NCBI GenBank assembly: GCA_963760985.1 | Contig: CAVXFM010000006.1 | Span: 1-64,000 of the forward strand | From: JACRDG01 sp963760985 | GTDB lineage: Bacteria; Desulfobacterota; Desulfomonilia; Desulfomonilales; Desulfomonilaceae | DNA: 64,000 nucleotides | Reading direction: 5' to 3' | Notes under the pieces: model-generated | The model's input: only the letters and a program-made list of their open reading frames with translations | The model's database searches: none | What the model was told of the DNA's origin: nothing | Part shown: positions 8,815-17,447 of the stretch, in pieces | Numbering within the stretch: the first letter of the stretch is position 1 | How the letters are laid out: each line of letters opens with the position of its first letter | Program-made: the position numbers and the translations under genes

Positions 8815-9045
8815 ATGGAAGAGGACGACGGTAAGGTGTTTGGCAGGTTACGGGGCCGATGAGAGCCCATCTCGTTTCGGCTGGATGACCGAAAGGTTGA
8901 GGTCCGTAGGATCGTCGCATCCTGGCGGGAACCGGATTACCTTTATTTCAAGGTAGAAACCGGAGATGGTCGCGTACGTGACCTCCGGCATCATGAATAT
9001 GAGGACTTGTGGGAGGTCAGGGAGTCGGCTCCCCGTTTACCTTAG
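8815..9045 (+). pseudogene. DUF6504-like small protein with in-frame TGA
   Basis: ATG 8815 opens a frame of 76 codons interrupted by a single TGA at 8860-8862 (codon 16). Downstream of the TGA the frame is clearly coding (ISFRLDDRKVEVRRIVASW, then LYFKVETGDGRV and EDLWEV) and ends TAG at 9043. The pattern of strands with WRE and DLWEV resembles DUF6504-type cytosolic proteins, an assignment from memory. No start codon exists between the TGA and residue 65, so the stop either kills the gene or is read through. CGA to TGA is the simplest explanation. I saw no convincing hairpin after this TGA. Confidence 0.45.
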
Positions 9046-9066
9046 GCGAGACCAAAAAAGAATCGG

Positions 9067-9360
9067 TTGCCACATTGCTTGGTTGGACACAAGGGCCTAG
9101 CCGAAAAAAGTGATGTAAATCCACCCCACAATGGTTTATGCTCGAAACCGACAGATTCGAGGGCAGTAACCCGGGTGATTGAAAAGTTTTCTTGCGAGAA
9201 TGACCTGGTGGTGGATCCGTTCCTGGGCTCAGGGACGGTTGCGATAGCCGCGAAGAGGTTGAATAGAAGATTTGTGGGGTGTGATGAGAGCCTTGATGCT
9301 GTGAACACTGCCTTGGCTCGGATCGCCGAAGATATTGAGTCGGATCCTCAATCCGTGTGA
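9067..9360 (+). pseudogene. DNA methyltransferase C-terminal fragment
   Basis: The region from about 9150 encodes TDSRAVTRVIEKFSCENDLVVDPFLGSGTVAIAA and then NRRFVGCDES, which contains the FxGxG S-adenosylmethionine motif typical of the end of N4/N6 (beta-class) DNA methyltransferases. The catalytic (D/S)PP(Y/W) motif and target-recognition domain are missing, and the 28 residues before it do not fit the family. It is the 3' remnant of a restriction-modification or orphan methylase gene. Confidence 0.65.
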
Positions 9361-9446
9361 TTGAAGCCACGGAGAGCCAGATCGGTGAAGGAATGCCGAA
9401 TTTTGCGGACGCTGCCATAATCCAATGTTCCTCGGAGGTCTGAGAT

Positions 9447-9842
9447 ATGGAACCGGAACAGAAGCATCTGGATGTTCTCCAAAACATCGAGTTTGCCATC
9501 GTAAACGTATATGGAGATCGTCCCACGCTCGTTGATTACCGGGTTATGAAGGCTCTTGATACCCTGATAGCCTCATATCGGGCTGAATCCCGCGGACACA
9601 CCGACAAGCCAATCTCTTTAGAAGATGAAGAGAGGGAGATTTTTGACCGTGTGAAATCTGTCTGCGAGTGGCGGTTGGGACGGACAGAAGAGCCGGAGGG
9701 TCTTGAAGTGCCTCCGGTTCAACCGACAAGTCTGGATGACATCGTGTCGTGTCTCAGAAAGATACGCAAGTCGGTGGACAGATGGAATAGCCGAGGAGGT
9801 CCGCAGGGATATTTGCGGTTTGTGTCCGAGTACGTGGAATAA
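9447..9842 (+). CDS. conserved hypothetical protein
   Basis: ATG 9447 with CGGAGG upstream encodes 131 residues of typical coding composition: an N-terminal helical part (QKHLDVLQNIEFAIVNVYG, MKALDTLIASY), an acidic middle (DEEREIFDRVKSVCEWRLG), and a C-terminal part (SLDDIVSCLRKIRKSVDRW, ending GYLRFVSEYVE). No signal peptide or membrane segment is present. I recall related small proteins in Desulfobacterota but no function. It lies between the methylase remnant and a small membrane-anchored frame. Confidence 0.6.
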   Translation: MEPEQKHLDVLQNIEFAIVNVYGDRPTLVDYRVMKALDTLIASYRAESRGHTDKPISLEDEEREIFDRVKSVCEWRLGRTEEPEGLEVPPVQPTSLDDIVSCLRKIRKSVDRWNSRGGPQGYLRFVSEYVE

Positions 9843-9931
9843 AAAACGTCCCTGTATCGGGAGGATACTCTGAGGAGACCGGTCGTACCGTCAATGGAAG
9901 TCGTAGCCAAAATCGCAGCAATTCTCCTGTC

Positions 9932-10078
9932 GTGTCAGACACTGAGACCGTTTTCTACGTCAGGGACCCAAAGGTTGACCTTGATGATTCCCTATCTATC
10001 CGCCGTTTCTATGTTGTCTGGTTGATCGTAAGATTGGGAGCGGCGTTGCTCATCACCTTGTATCTATTCTTCACGTAA
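9932..10078 (+). CDS. small tail-anchored membrane protein (48 aa)
   Basis: A short frame from GTG 9932 to TAA 10078 encodes an acidic N-terminal half (VSDTETVFYVRDPKVDLDD) and a single hydrophobic C-terminal segment (YVVWLIVRLGAALLITLYLFF). That is the layout of a tail-anchored inner-membrane peptide. The frame is open further upstream to about 9840 but has no ATG, and the GTG lacks a strong binding site, so the start is uncertain. Function unknown. Confidence 0.35.
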   Translation: MSDTETVFYVRDPKVDLDDSLSIRRFYVVWLIVRLGAALLITLYLFFT

Positions 10079-10116
10079 GGAGGGGAATCTCTCCAATGAT
10101 GCCCTGTTTCAAATAT

Positions 10117-10159
10117 GCCCATTCTCCTACTTGACTCTAGTGGGAGAATGGGCAATTAT
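10117..10159 (+). promoter_or_regulatory. toxin-antitoxin promoter with 11-bp palindromic operator
   Basis: Perfect inverted repeats GCCCATTCTCC (10117-10127) and GGAGAATGGGC (10143-10153) flank TTGACT (10131-10136), which is followed after 17 bases by AATTAT (10154-10159). The layout fits a sigma-70 promoter overlapped by an autorepressor operator, as expected upstream of the antitoxin at 10181. Confidence 0.65.
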
Positions 10160-10180
10160 TGGTGGAGTGGAGGTCGTGCC

Positions 10181-10456
10181 ATGATAACCAAGACAGCGGA
10201 CTCAAAGGGGAGAATCAATCTCGGTAAGCACTTTGCCAACAAAACGTTTATTGTCGAACGGATCGGTGATACCGAGATGAAAATCGAACTTGCTCGTGTC
10301 ATACCGGAACGGGAAGCCTGGCTTTATCAGAATACGGAAGCCAAAGAATCGGTCCTAAAGGGCTTACGTCAAGCCAAGGCTCGCGAGTTCAGCAAGTCGC
10401 CGCCAGACCTCGCGGCAGATCAGTCACTCGTAGACGAAATTGAGGACTCGGAATGA
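10181..10456 (+). CDS. antitoxin of type II toxin-antitoxin pair
   Basis: ATG 10181 gives 91 residues. The N-terminus (MITKTADSKGRINLGKHFANKTFIVERIG) resembles an AbrB/SpoVT swapped-hairpin DNA-binding domain; the C-terminal half is charged (PEREAWLYQNTEAKESVLKG; ADQSLVDEIEDSE) and probably wraps the toxin. Its stop overlaps the start of the RelE/ParE-like gene by ATGA, so the two are translationally coupled. The palindrome and promoter directly upstream indicate autoregulation. The name is inferred from gene order and fold-like sequence; no partner has been proven. An earlier in-frame start at 10115 lies inside the operator and was rejected. Confidence 0.7.
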   Translation: MITKTADSKGRINLGKHFANKTFIVERIGDTEMKIELARVIPEREAWLYQNTEAKESVLKGLRQAKAREFSKSPPDLAADQSLVDEIEDSE

Positions 10457-10803
10457 CCTTTTCTCCATTATGGACTGAAGAGGCTGCCGAGGTTTATTCT
10501 GACCTGAAGTCAAAAGCAGAAGCTGCTCTGGAGGGTCGGAAGAAGTCGGGGAAGAGCAAGTCTTCCAGACAAGAAGGACTTTTCAAGCAGGTCAAGAAGT
10601 GCATTGACCTGTTGCTGGAAAATCCCAGGCATCCAGGTCTGAACACACACGAGTTCAAATCCGAGACGAATCCGTACAGCAGTGACGAAAAGGTCTTTGA
10701 AGCGTATGCCCAGCAAAAGACCCCCGCTGCGTACAGAGTTTTTTGGTGCTATGGACCGGAACAAGGGCAGATCACGATCATTACGATAACCGCACATCCG
10801 TAA
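10453..10803 (+). CDS. RelE/ParE-superfamily toxin
   Basis: The 116-residue product overlaps the antitoxin by four bases. It has the RelE/ParE layout: N-terminal helices (WTEEAAEVYSDLKSKAEAAL), a Lys/Ser linker, a second helix (GLFKQVKKCIDLLLENPRHPGLNTHEF) and C-terminal strands (AYRVFWCYGPEQGQITIITITAHP). RelE-like toxins cleave mRNA on the ribosome and ParE-like ones inhibit gyrase; the sequence does not decide between them. The lysine-rich insertion GRKKSGKSKSSRQ is longer than usual. Confidence 0.7.
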   Translation: MTFSPLWTEEAAEVYSDLKSKAEAALEGRKKSGKSKSSRQEGLFKQVKKCIDLLLENPRHPGLNTHEFKSETNPYSSDEKVFEAYAQQKTPAAYRVFWCYGPEQGQITIITITAHP

Positions 10804-10837
10804 TCCTTTGTGAGAGGATTCAGAGACGGGAAAGACA

Positions 10838-11149
10838 ATGACCCTTACCAAAGCCGATATAGCCCAAAAGATCGCTGATGACTGCGGATTCATGAGAAAT
10901 GAGGCAGCAGAGGTCTTGGAGAAACTCCTTGGTATTATGAAGCAAAGCCTCATCTATGGCGATGACGTGCTGATCTCCGGCTTCGGGAAGTGGACGGTCA
11001 AATCGAAGAGTGCTCGCAGAGGCAGAAATCCCCAGACCGGCGAAGCGATAATCCTCGATGCTCGGCGCGTCGTGACGTGGAGTTACTCGCCTCGTCTGAA
11101 AGCGGTTGTGAACGGGCCGGTTCAAAACGAGAGGATAGGAGATGACTGA
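10838..11149 (+). CDS. ihfA: integration host factor alpha-like protein
   Basis: The 103-residue product begins MTLTKADIAQKIADDCG and contains the IHF/HU dimerisation helices (NEAAEVLEKLLGIMKQSL), the body VLISGFGKWTVKSKSARRGRNPQTGE with the DNA-inserting proline in NPQTG, and RRVVTWSYSPRLKAVV, the alpha-type ending. It would bend DNA site-specifically as a heterodimer in recombination and transcription. It is 18 bases downstream of a small gap after the toxin gene with its own GGGAAAG. A diverged copy of its 3' end lies at about 12152-12277. Confidence 0.85.
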   Translation: MTLTKADIAQKIADDCGFMRNEAAEVLEKLLGIMKQSLIYGDDVLISGFGKWTVKSKSARRGRNPQTGEAIILDARRVVTWSYSPRLKAVVNGPVQNERIGDD

Positions 11150-11407
11150 AACACAGCCGAACACCAGGTATTTCCCGTAAACCTGAGACAGGTGAGAGCC
11201 ATGGCAATCGTTGTTCTTGACCCTCCTGAGCAGCCGATACGGCGTCCGATCTGCCTAAGGGGTTGAACAATGAGAGGGACTTCGTGGATTATGATCAGGG
11301 CTTGTAAGTTATGATCTGACGCAACGAACAAACGACCATACCTGACGGTCTCATTCTTGAAATAGGGGAATCGTGTGGGTCAACGTCAATCGCCCAAATG
11401 AGATAGC

Positions 11408-12133
11408 ATGCCAACTAAGCCTAAAATCAAAGCCAGAGATGCCGTCAGGGACATCCGGTCAGGCGTGACCGATTCCCAATTGATGGAAAAATATGGGCTA
11501 TCCGCCAAGGGGCTTCAAAGCCTCGTGCTGAAACTCCTGGAGGCCAAGGCGATAACCCCGGCAGAGATTGAGCAGCGGAATGAGGCTTATCATGACACAA
11601 CCGTCATCCAGCAAATCGACGGCTCTGATATGGTCAAAGACATCCTCTCAGGGATGAGCGATTCCGATCTGATGGAAAAATATGGGCTGTCTTCCGAGGG
11701 GCTCGGTTTTGTATTCCAAACATTAACAGACACGCAGGTCATATCCCTCGAGGAAATGTATGACACGTCTTCGTCGGCTCAAGATACTGTTTTCGTTGAG
11801 GACACGCGCGAATTACTCAGACATTATCTGGCTATGGGGGTAGAGATCTGTGAATCGGAACGTCCTGAAATCAGAGGCATGCTGAGCAATATCACCGAAA
11901 AAGGGATTGCCATGGCAGGCATGTCAGCCCGAGTTGGTGACACCAAGACCTTCGTGATACCCGCCGGGGATTTCATCAAATCGGATCCGATCATGTTTGA
12001 GGCTCGATGCCAATGGGCAGAAGAAGAAAAAGACACGGGAGAATGCCTGTCAGGGTTTGAGATAACGAGAATCTCCGAGAAGTGTCTGGCTGACCTACGA
12101 AGACTCATAGAATCCCTTCCGTTTCTTGACTGA
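11408..12133 (+). CDS. PilZ-domain protein with two tandem helical modules
   Basis: The 241-residue product has a duplicated module at residues 20-50 and 83-113, each reading (T/S)DS-x-LMEKYGLS followed by a conserved helix, then a PilZ-like domain at about 130-235 (GMLSNITEKGIAMAG, FEARCQWAE, GFEITRISEKCLADLRRLIESL). The NxSxxG-type motif appears as NITEKG, while the RxxxR c-di-GMP motif is not clear, so nucleotide binding is uncertain. The DLMEKYGLS module is common in Desulfobacterota signalling proteins, by recollection. No signal peptide. It stands alone and follows IhfA by 260 bases. Confidence 0.6.
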   Translation: MPTKPKIKARDAVRDIRSGVTDSQLMEKYGLSAKGLQSLVLKLLEAKAITPAEIEQRNEAYHDTTVIQQIDGSDMVKDILSGMSDSDLMEKYGLSSEGLGFVFQTLTDTQVISLEEMYDTSSSAQDTVFVEDTRELLRHYLAMGVEICESERPEIRGMLSNITEKGIAMAGMSARVGDTKTFVIPAGDFIKSDPIMFEARCQWAEEEKDTGECLSGFEITRISEKCLADLRRLIESLPFLD

Positions 12134-12151
12134 AAGGAGAGTCAGGAACAC

Positions 12152-12277
12152 CTGAGGGGCAGGAACCCTCAGACCGGCGAACAGATAATCCTCGATGCCA
12201 GGAAGGTCGTGACGTGGAGTTACTCTGCTGTGCTGAAGAAAGCGGGGAATGGGAGAGGTGAGGGCTTAAAGAAATGA
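12152..12277 (+). pseudogene. duplicated 3' fragment of an ihfA gene
   Basis: The frame encodes RGRNPQTGEQIILDARKVVTW and SYSAVLKK before a stop at 12275-12277. It matches the C-terminal part of IhfA at 10838-11149 closely at both DNA and protein level, with no N-terminal half or start. It is a remnant of a tandem duplication or of recombination that placed the PilZ gene between the copies. Confidence 0.7.
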
Positions 12278-13016
12278 AGAAAGAGACCGCCTCAAGCGAG
12301 ACCTCACTCAAGGAAAACATGATCAACCAGGCTGTCCTATGTGTCTTGAACTATGAACGGATCTGTTTGTTCGAGTCTAAATTGCCGGATGGAGCCAATA
12401 GTTATCCCTACAACGTTACTTACGGTGCGTCCAAGACTTCAAGCATGCAGCTCTTTCTATGTGACATGTGGGCGCGATGGTTTCGGGTCTGTATCCAGAT
12501 TACCTGTTCGATCAGCGTTTCTAATGTGTGCTGCTTCATTGGCAAGATGACTTTGAGCAAGACCCTAAGCTGCGACAGTGTAGTGGACGGTGCTTTTTTT
12601 CCCCAGCCTGATTTTCACCTGTTATTCACACCCAAACTGCCATAAAGTTCTTCGGTCCGGATCGCGGTGGATGCGGCGCGATGAGTTCCAACGTTTGAGC
12701 AGCTGTGCAAAGCCACCGGATTGACCAAGCACCGCCTGGCTACTTTCAGTCCGCTGGATTGTTCAAGGATGAAAGCGGGCCGACTCATTCGAAACGGCCT
12801 TGTCCTGAGTGCGTTTACGATGCGAGATGGATGACCGTGTGGGAGGAAGCGGGAGGAATATGGACGGGCCGGGTTTGCTATCCTGGACGCTTTGAGACGA
12901 GCGAGGAAGGATGTTTTTGACGGCAAGTGAGCCCAGATAGCAAGTACAGAGGGCCAGGCAAGCTTTGGCGGGTACGACCCCTTGCCCGACCCTCATGCTA
13001 ATTTACAGACAACCGA
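12278..13016. other. gene-poor region
   Basis: About 740 bases without a convincing gene. A short plus-strand reading from 12697 (EQLCKATGLTKHRLATF) looks like part of a ribbon-helix-helix antitoxin, but stops interrupt it on both sides. The rest shows only short, non-coding-like frames. Confidence 0.4.
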
Positions 13017-13340
13017 CTACCAGCGGGATCCTCCACCGCCACGTCCCTCGCCGCCGCGTCCGCCTCCACGTCCGCCGCCTCCCCGTGAGTCTGTCTTGGG
13101 TTTAGCCTCGTTAACTTTCAAGGCCCGACCCCCCACTTCCTTGGAATCCAGCGCCTGGATCGCCTTAAGGCCTTCTTCCCGGTCGGACATTTCAACGAAT
13201 CCGAAGCCCCGGGACCTGCCGGTAAACTGGTCGGTGATGCACTTGGCGGATAGGACTTCCCCGTAAGTGGCGAACAGGCCCTTGAGATCTGTGTCGTTGG
13301 TATCGAAAGACAGGTTTCCTACATAAATGTTGATACTCAT
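13017..13340 (-). CDS. RRM-type RNA-binding protein, Gly/Arg-rich tail
   Basis: ATG 13340 with AGGAGC upstream encodes 107 residues. An RNA-recognition motif covers residues 1-80, with RNP2 as IYVGNL and RNP1 as RGFGFVEM, followed by a glycine/arginine tail (GGGGRGGGRGG). Bacterial RRM proteins of this size are cold-inducible or stress-linked RNA chaperones. The 100-base leader on the minus strand up to about 13450 is not coding. It is a single-gene unit. Confidence 0.9.
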   Translation of the reverse strand: MSINIYVGNLSFDTNDTDLKGLFATYGEVLSAKCITDQFTGRSRGFGFVEMSDREEGLKAIQALDSKEVGGRALKVNEAKPKTDSRGGGGRGGGRGGEGRGGGGSRW

Positions 13341-14244
13341 TCTTTAGCTCCTTCAGGAAAAGCACACCGCATGTTATGCGATGGTGCGTTTGCAGATACG
13401 AACAAGGGCTCTCGGTGAACGGGGATAAACCGAATGGAAATGCGGTGTGAAATCCTCTACACGCGGCCTATGTCGTAGGATCTTAATCCTTGCATGACGC
13501 CAGCAGGCCTTGACGGGAGGCCGACCGGAGAAACACAAGTTAAGGTTCAAGGACAGCACTACAAGGATTACCCATTGCCTGTCAAGCGATTCGATTCTTA
13601 GCCTGCAATTCGTTCTCAGGCTTCATTATATCATTGGCTGCCGGCTGCTCCGTTCTGTGGCCCCCCCCCGACTCAAGCAGGGCCGCAGGTCCCCTGGCGT
13701 GGGCATGGTCGATGAATCCCGGCCTGGGGGGCACTGATCAGACCCGGAACATACATCGTGCACAAAGCCCGCAGAACGCCGCTGCGCGATTTTCTGTGTC
13801 CGGGTATTGTGTCAAGTATTCGAAGGCGCCCCACACGCATCTATGTCGTTCTGGTTGCGCGAGAATGCGTGTCACAGCAAGACCTTGGCGGCGCTCTTTC
13901 CGCCACCATCGGCAGATGAGATGTTTTCGGATCGATGGAAGTGCTGAAAGGCAGCTTCATTGCCCGAAGATCAAACAGAGGAGCGGGGTGAGGCTCTTCC
14001 GTTGCCAACTCCTTCAAAAGGGCACCCGGAGCACACAATGGGCAAAGAGATTGCGGGTCCTTCCTCGACATCCGCTTCCAGAAAATCCCATAGTCTCGCA
14101 ACTATGGTGATCATCCGATCTGAAAGCATCTCATGGAAATCGATTTGTGCTGAAAACCTTCGTACGGGAACGTGATCGCCTCTCTCCTCCCGAAAGACAA
14201 GTCGCCGGATTGCAGGTCCGTGAGAATGTGCCGGCGCTGCCTTT
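13341..14244. other. gene-poor region between RRM gene and polymerase fragment
   Basis: No confident gene in about 900 bases. On the minus strand a 93-codon frame (13971-14252) starts in an ATGA overlap with the stop of the polymerase fragment and shows some coding-like stretches (FHEMLSDRMITIVARLWDF); a second frame (13841-14101) continues with acceptable composition. They could be pieces of one frameshifted gene downstream of the polymerase, but I recognise no family. A run of nine C lies near 13662. Confidence 0.3.
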
Positions 14245-14472
14245 TCATTCAAATTCTACCTCCAACGCCACAAAAGGCATGTCCACAGCATTCCTCATGG
14301 CATGCTCCAACAGCTTCCGGGCCTCCTCAGCTTCCTCCTCAGGAGTTTCCACCCATATAGCATCATGCAAGATCATCACCACGCGGCTTCTCATCTTCTT
14401 CTTTCGGAATGTACCTGTAAGGGAAAGCAAGGCCATTCGCAACTTCTCAATAAGGCGGGGCAGGGGGATAGG
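14245..14472 (-). pseudogene. C-terminal fragment of family-A DNA polymerase
   Basis: The minus-strand frame encodes RSRVVMILHDAIWVETPEEE and ARKLLEHAMRNAVDMPFVALEVEF before its stop. This is the end of the palm domain of PolA-like polymerases, with motif C (LHDAIWVE) carrying the catalytic Asp. Everything upstream, including motifs A and B, is missing; an in-frame stop at 14473-14475 ends homology where the IS66 element begins. It was probably cut by that insertion. Confidence 0.65.
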
Positions 14473-14534
14473 TTATTTTCTGGCGGCCACAAAAAAGGGC
14501 GCGACAAGCGGGTGAAAATATGTTTTGAGGGGGC

Positions 14535-16186
14535 ATGGGCACGAAGCTGAAAATCCCTCACATTCCTGAAGAGGAGCGCACGCCTCTGGTGACGGCTCTT
14601 TTGGAGATCATCCAGATCCAGCAGGAGCTGATTCAGGAACTGAGAGACGAGATAGCCAGAGTAAAGGGCCACAAGCCGAGGCCCAGGATCAAACCGTCCG
14701 TCCTCGAAAAGGGTCATTCTGACCCAGAGAAGACGGAGTCGAGGGCCAAACGTCCGGGCTCTGCCAAGAGAAAGAAGACAGACAAGCTTGAGATCCATGA
14801 GAGGCATGTCATCACGGCCGATAATGTGCCGCAGGGGAGCAGGTTCAAAGGTTACGAGGAGTTCACCGTGCAAGGCCTCCTCGTGCAGCCACACAATACT
14901 CTCTACCTCCGAGAGCGTTGGATAGCCCCTTCAGGGGAGCAGATTATAGCCGCACTTCCGGATGAGGTCAGGAAACTGGGGCATTTTGCGGTCTCATTGC
15001 ACAGCTTCATTCTTTACCAATACCACCATTGTCACGTGACTCAGCCCCTGATCTTGGAACAGCTCCGTGAAATGGGCGTCGATATATCAGCCGGACAGGT
15101 CAACAGGATCATTACTGAAGGCAAGCGACCATTCCATGAGGAAAAAGAAGAGATTCTCCGGGTCGGCCTGAAGGTGTCGGGCTATGTGAACGTGGATGAT
15201 ACCGGCGCACGTCATAAGGGCAAGAACGGCTACTGCACCCATATCGGCAATGAGATGTTCGCCTGGTTTGAGAGGTACGAGTTCCAAGAGCAGGATCAAC
15301 TTCTTCGAGATTCTCCGCGCGAGGTACCCCGATTATGTGCTCAACGCAGCGGCACTTATCTACATGCATGCACAACAGCTGCCCAAGGCATGTCTTGAGA
15401 AACTGATCACGGCCGGCAGAGCGGTATTTGGAGATAAGGCCGAATGGAAGGCGTTTCTTGAGTCTTTGGGCTTCATTGACACGCGGCATATCCGTATTGC
15501 TACGGAAGGCACCCTTTTGGGCAGTATACTGGGGGCACCGTTCAACTCATCCGGACCTGGTCGTTCTCAGCGACGATGCCGGCCAGTTTGATTTCTTGCT
15601 CCACGCACTGTGTTGGATACACGCAGAGCGTGCGATCAACAAGCCCATAGGATTCAACGATGAACAGCGCAAAGCCCTTTGGTCCATACGCACACAAATA
15701 TGGGGCTTTTACCGCGAACTTAAAGTGTATAGAGACCGCCCGGACACACTCACCAGGGAGAAGCTCGAGAAGCGTTTCGATGAGATCTTCAGCGCCCGGA
15801 CCTGTTATGCAAGGCTCAACCAGGCGCTCGCCAGGATACGCGAGAATAAGCCCGAACTCCTACTGGTACTGGAGAGGCCCGACATACCCTTGCACAACAA
15901 TACCAGCGAGACGGACATACGGGAATACGTGAAAAAGCCCCTCATCAGCGGTTCTACTCGTAGCGATCCCGGACGGCGCTGTCGTGACACCTTCGCGAGC
16001 CTGAAGAAAACGTGCCGAAAGCTTGGGGTGGGGTTCTGGGCTTTCCTCAACGACAGGTTATCCGGAGCCAACTCGATCTTGCCACTGGCCCAGCTCATTA
16101 TCCGGCGACTCGAATCACTTGACGTACACACCCCGGTTCCACATACCCCGCCCCCTCAACAGCAGCCACTCAAATTCTGCCCTTGA
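14535..16186 (+). pseudogene. IS66-family transposase, two frameshifts
   Basis: Three frames encode one IS66-like transposase. 14535 to about 15271 gives the leucine-zipper-like start (ALLEIIQIQQELIQELRDEI), the middle domain and the first Asp region (YVNVDDTGARHKGKNG). The second frame to about 15535 gives INFFEILRARYPDYVLNAAAL. The third, to 16186, gives DLVVLSDDAGQFDF with the second Asp, CWIHAERAI, and NNTSETDIREYVKKPLISG with the catalytic Glu. It is fairly complete (about 545 residues) apart from two single-base shifts. The small accessory IS66 genes (TnpA, TnpB) are absent. It abuts the DNA polymerase fragment. Confidence 0.8.
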
Positions 16187-16703
16187 CCACAAACTCCGCC
16201 CGGACTTTTTGAGAGGTTACCGTTAAGGGTGAGGAACATCAGTCAGAAGCTGGAAATTCACCCAGAAAGCGAAAGCCAGCCGTAACACGACAGTGGGGTT
16301 TCCAATGAACAGTGCGCTTTTTTAGCGCCTATGACACCCAGCCCTGTAAGCCCGTGGCTTCGATCCGAGGTTGAAGGATTGCCCGTGTTCGGATACCATA
16401 GGTTATAGGACAAAACGGGTTGCCATCAAGTGCTGTGTTGCTTTTTCCAGAGCCCTTGGTCCTCAACAGGAGTGTGATGCCTCACGTCGAGAGTCAGCCA
16501 AATGAGTCACCGCCGGGGGGCCCAACGGTTGGAAGCCCCGTTCACTGAGAGTGCCGCAGAGCCTTGAAATTCGCGTGATCAAGCCTCCGGCCTGCAGAGG
16601 AACGCACTCATTTGAAAGGGCACGGGATCATAGTCGCTCCGAGTGCTCGGAGACGGAGCTGAGGAGCTGCAAGCCATAGCCCGAATCAAATACGAGGTTA
16701 CCC
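16187..16703. other. intergenic region upstream of terC
   Basis: No gene is supported. A perfect 7-bp hairpin (CTCCGAG-TG-CTCGGAG, 16637-16652) lies 50 bases before the terC start. It is not followed by a T run. I looked for a yybP-ykoY manganese riboswitch, which often precedes terC-type genes, but found no clear core. Confidence 0.4.
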
Positions 16704-17447
16704 ATGCTGGATCTCATCACGAGTGCTGACGCGTGGATTGCATTTGCGACACTTACCGCGTTGGAACTTGTCCTCGGAATCGACAACGTGATCTTCATTG
16801 CGATTCTCGTGAATTCATTGCCGCCAAAGAAGCGTAACGGGGCACGACGACTCGGCTTGTTCCTGGCCATGTTTATGCGCATCGCGCTTCTCTCGGTGCT
16901 TTCCTGGCTTGTTGGGCTGACCCAGCCCGTGTTCACCTTGTTGGGGAGCAAAATCTCGCCCCGCGACCTGATTCTCATTTCAGGTGGGCTCTTCCTACTC
17001 TGGAAAAGCACAAAGGAAATCCATCTGGCGCTGGAAGGAAATTCGCACGTGGTTTCAGATGGGGTTCGGGCCGGATTTTGGGGAGTCATTGTGCAAATCA
17101 TGGTTATTGATCTTATATTTTCCCTCGACTCTATTGTTACTGCAGTGGGTATGGTGGACAAAATAGCCGTCATGATTGCTGCTGTGGTTGTGTCCGTAGC
17201 CCTTATGATGGCATTTGCAGGGGCAATTGGCGATTTTGTGTCAGCGCACCCCACAATCAAGATGCTCGCTTTGTCTTTCCTCGTCGCGGTCGGCGTGGTG
17301 CTGATTGCAGACGGTTTGGGTCATCATGTGCCCAAAGGTTACATCTACTTTGCAATGGCTTTCTCGGTGGCCGTGGAAATGCTCAACATGCGCGTGCGTA
17401 AGCGTTCGATGGCTGCCGCAGCCAAAGAACCTTCGGCCCGCGTATAG
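16704..17447 (+). CDS. TerC-family integral membrane protein
   Basis: The 247-residue product has seven predicted membrane helices and the two acidic helices that define TerC: ALELVLGIDNVIFIAIL near the N-terminus and MVIDLIFSLDSIVTAVGMV in the middle. It is the short, YkoY/YoaE-like form without CBS domains. Family members export manganese or load metal into exoenzymes; tellurite resistance is the historical name. It starts at ATG 16704 with GAGG upstream. The C-terminus is basic (MRVRKRS) and cytosolic by the positive-inside rule. It stands alone. Confidence 0.85.
   Translation: MLDLITSADAWIAFATLTALELVLGIDNVIFIAILVNSLPPKKRNGARRLGLFLAMFMRIALLSVLSWLVGLTQPVFTLLGSKISPRDLILISGGLFLLWKSTKEIHLALEGNSHVVSDGVRAGFWGVIVQIMVIDLIFSLDSIVTAVGMVDKIAVMIAAVVVSVALMMAFAGAIGDFVSAHPTIKMLALSFLVAVGVVLIADGLGHHVPKGYIYFAMAFSVAVEMLNMRVRKRSMAAAAKEPSARV

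Noticed and set aside
8860..8862. Selenocysteine reading of the TGA in the DUF6504-like gene
   Set aside because: No good stem-loop directly downstream, and a CGA to TGA change explains it.
12274..12645. A 123-codon plus-strand frame after the ihfA fragment
   Set aside because: Composition is not coding-like, it overlaps the end of the fragment, and no homology is recognisable.
12697..12760. Ribbon-helix-helix antitoxin remnant
   Set aside because: Only about 17 residues fit, stops lie on both sides, and no toxin is adjacent.
16480..16703. yybP-ykoY manganese riboswitch before terC
   Set aside because: Only a short 7-bp hairpin was found; the conserved core of that riboswitch was not recognised.
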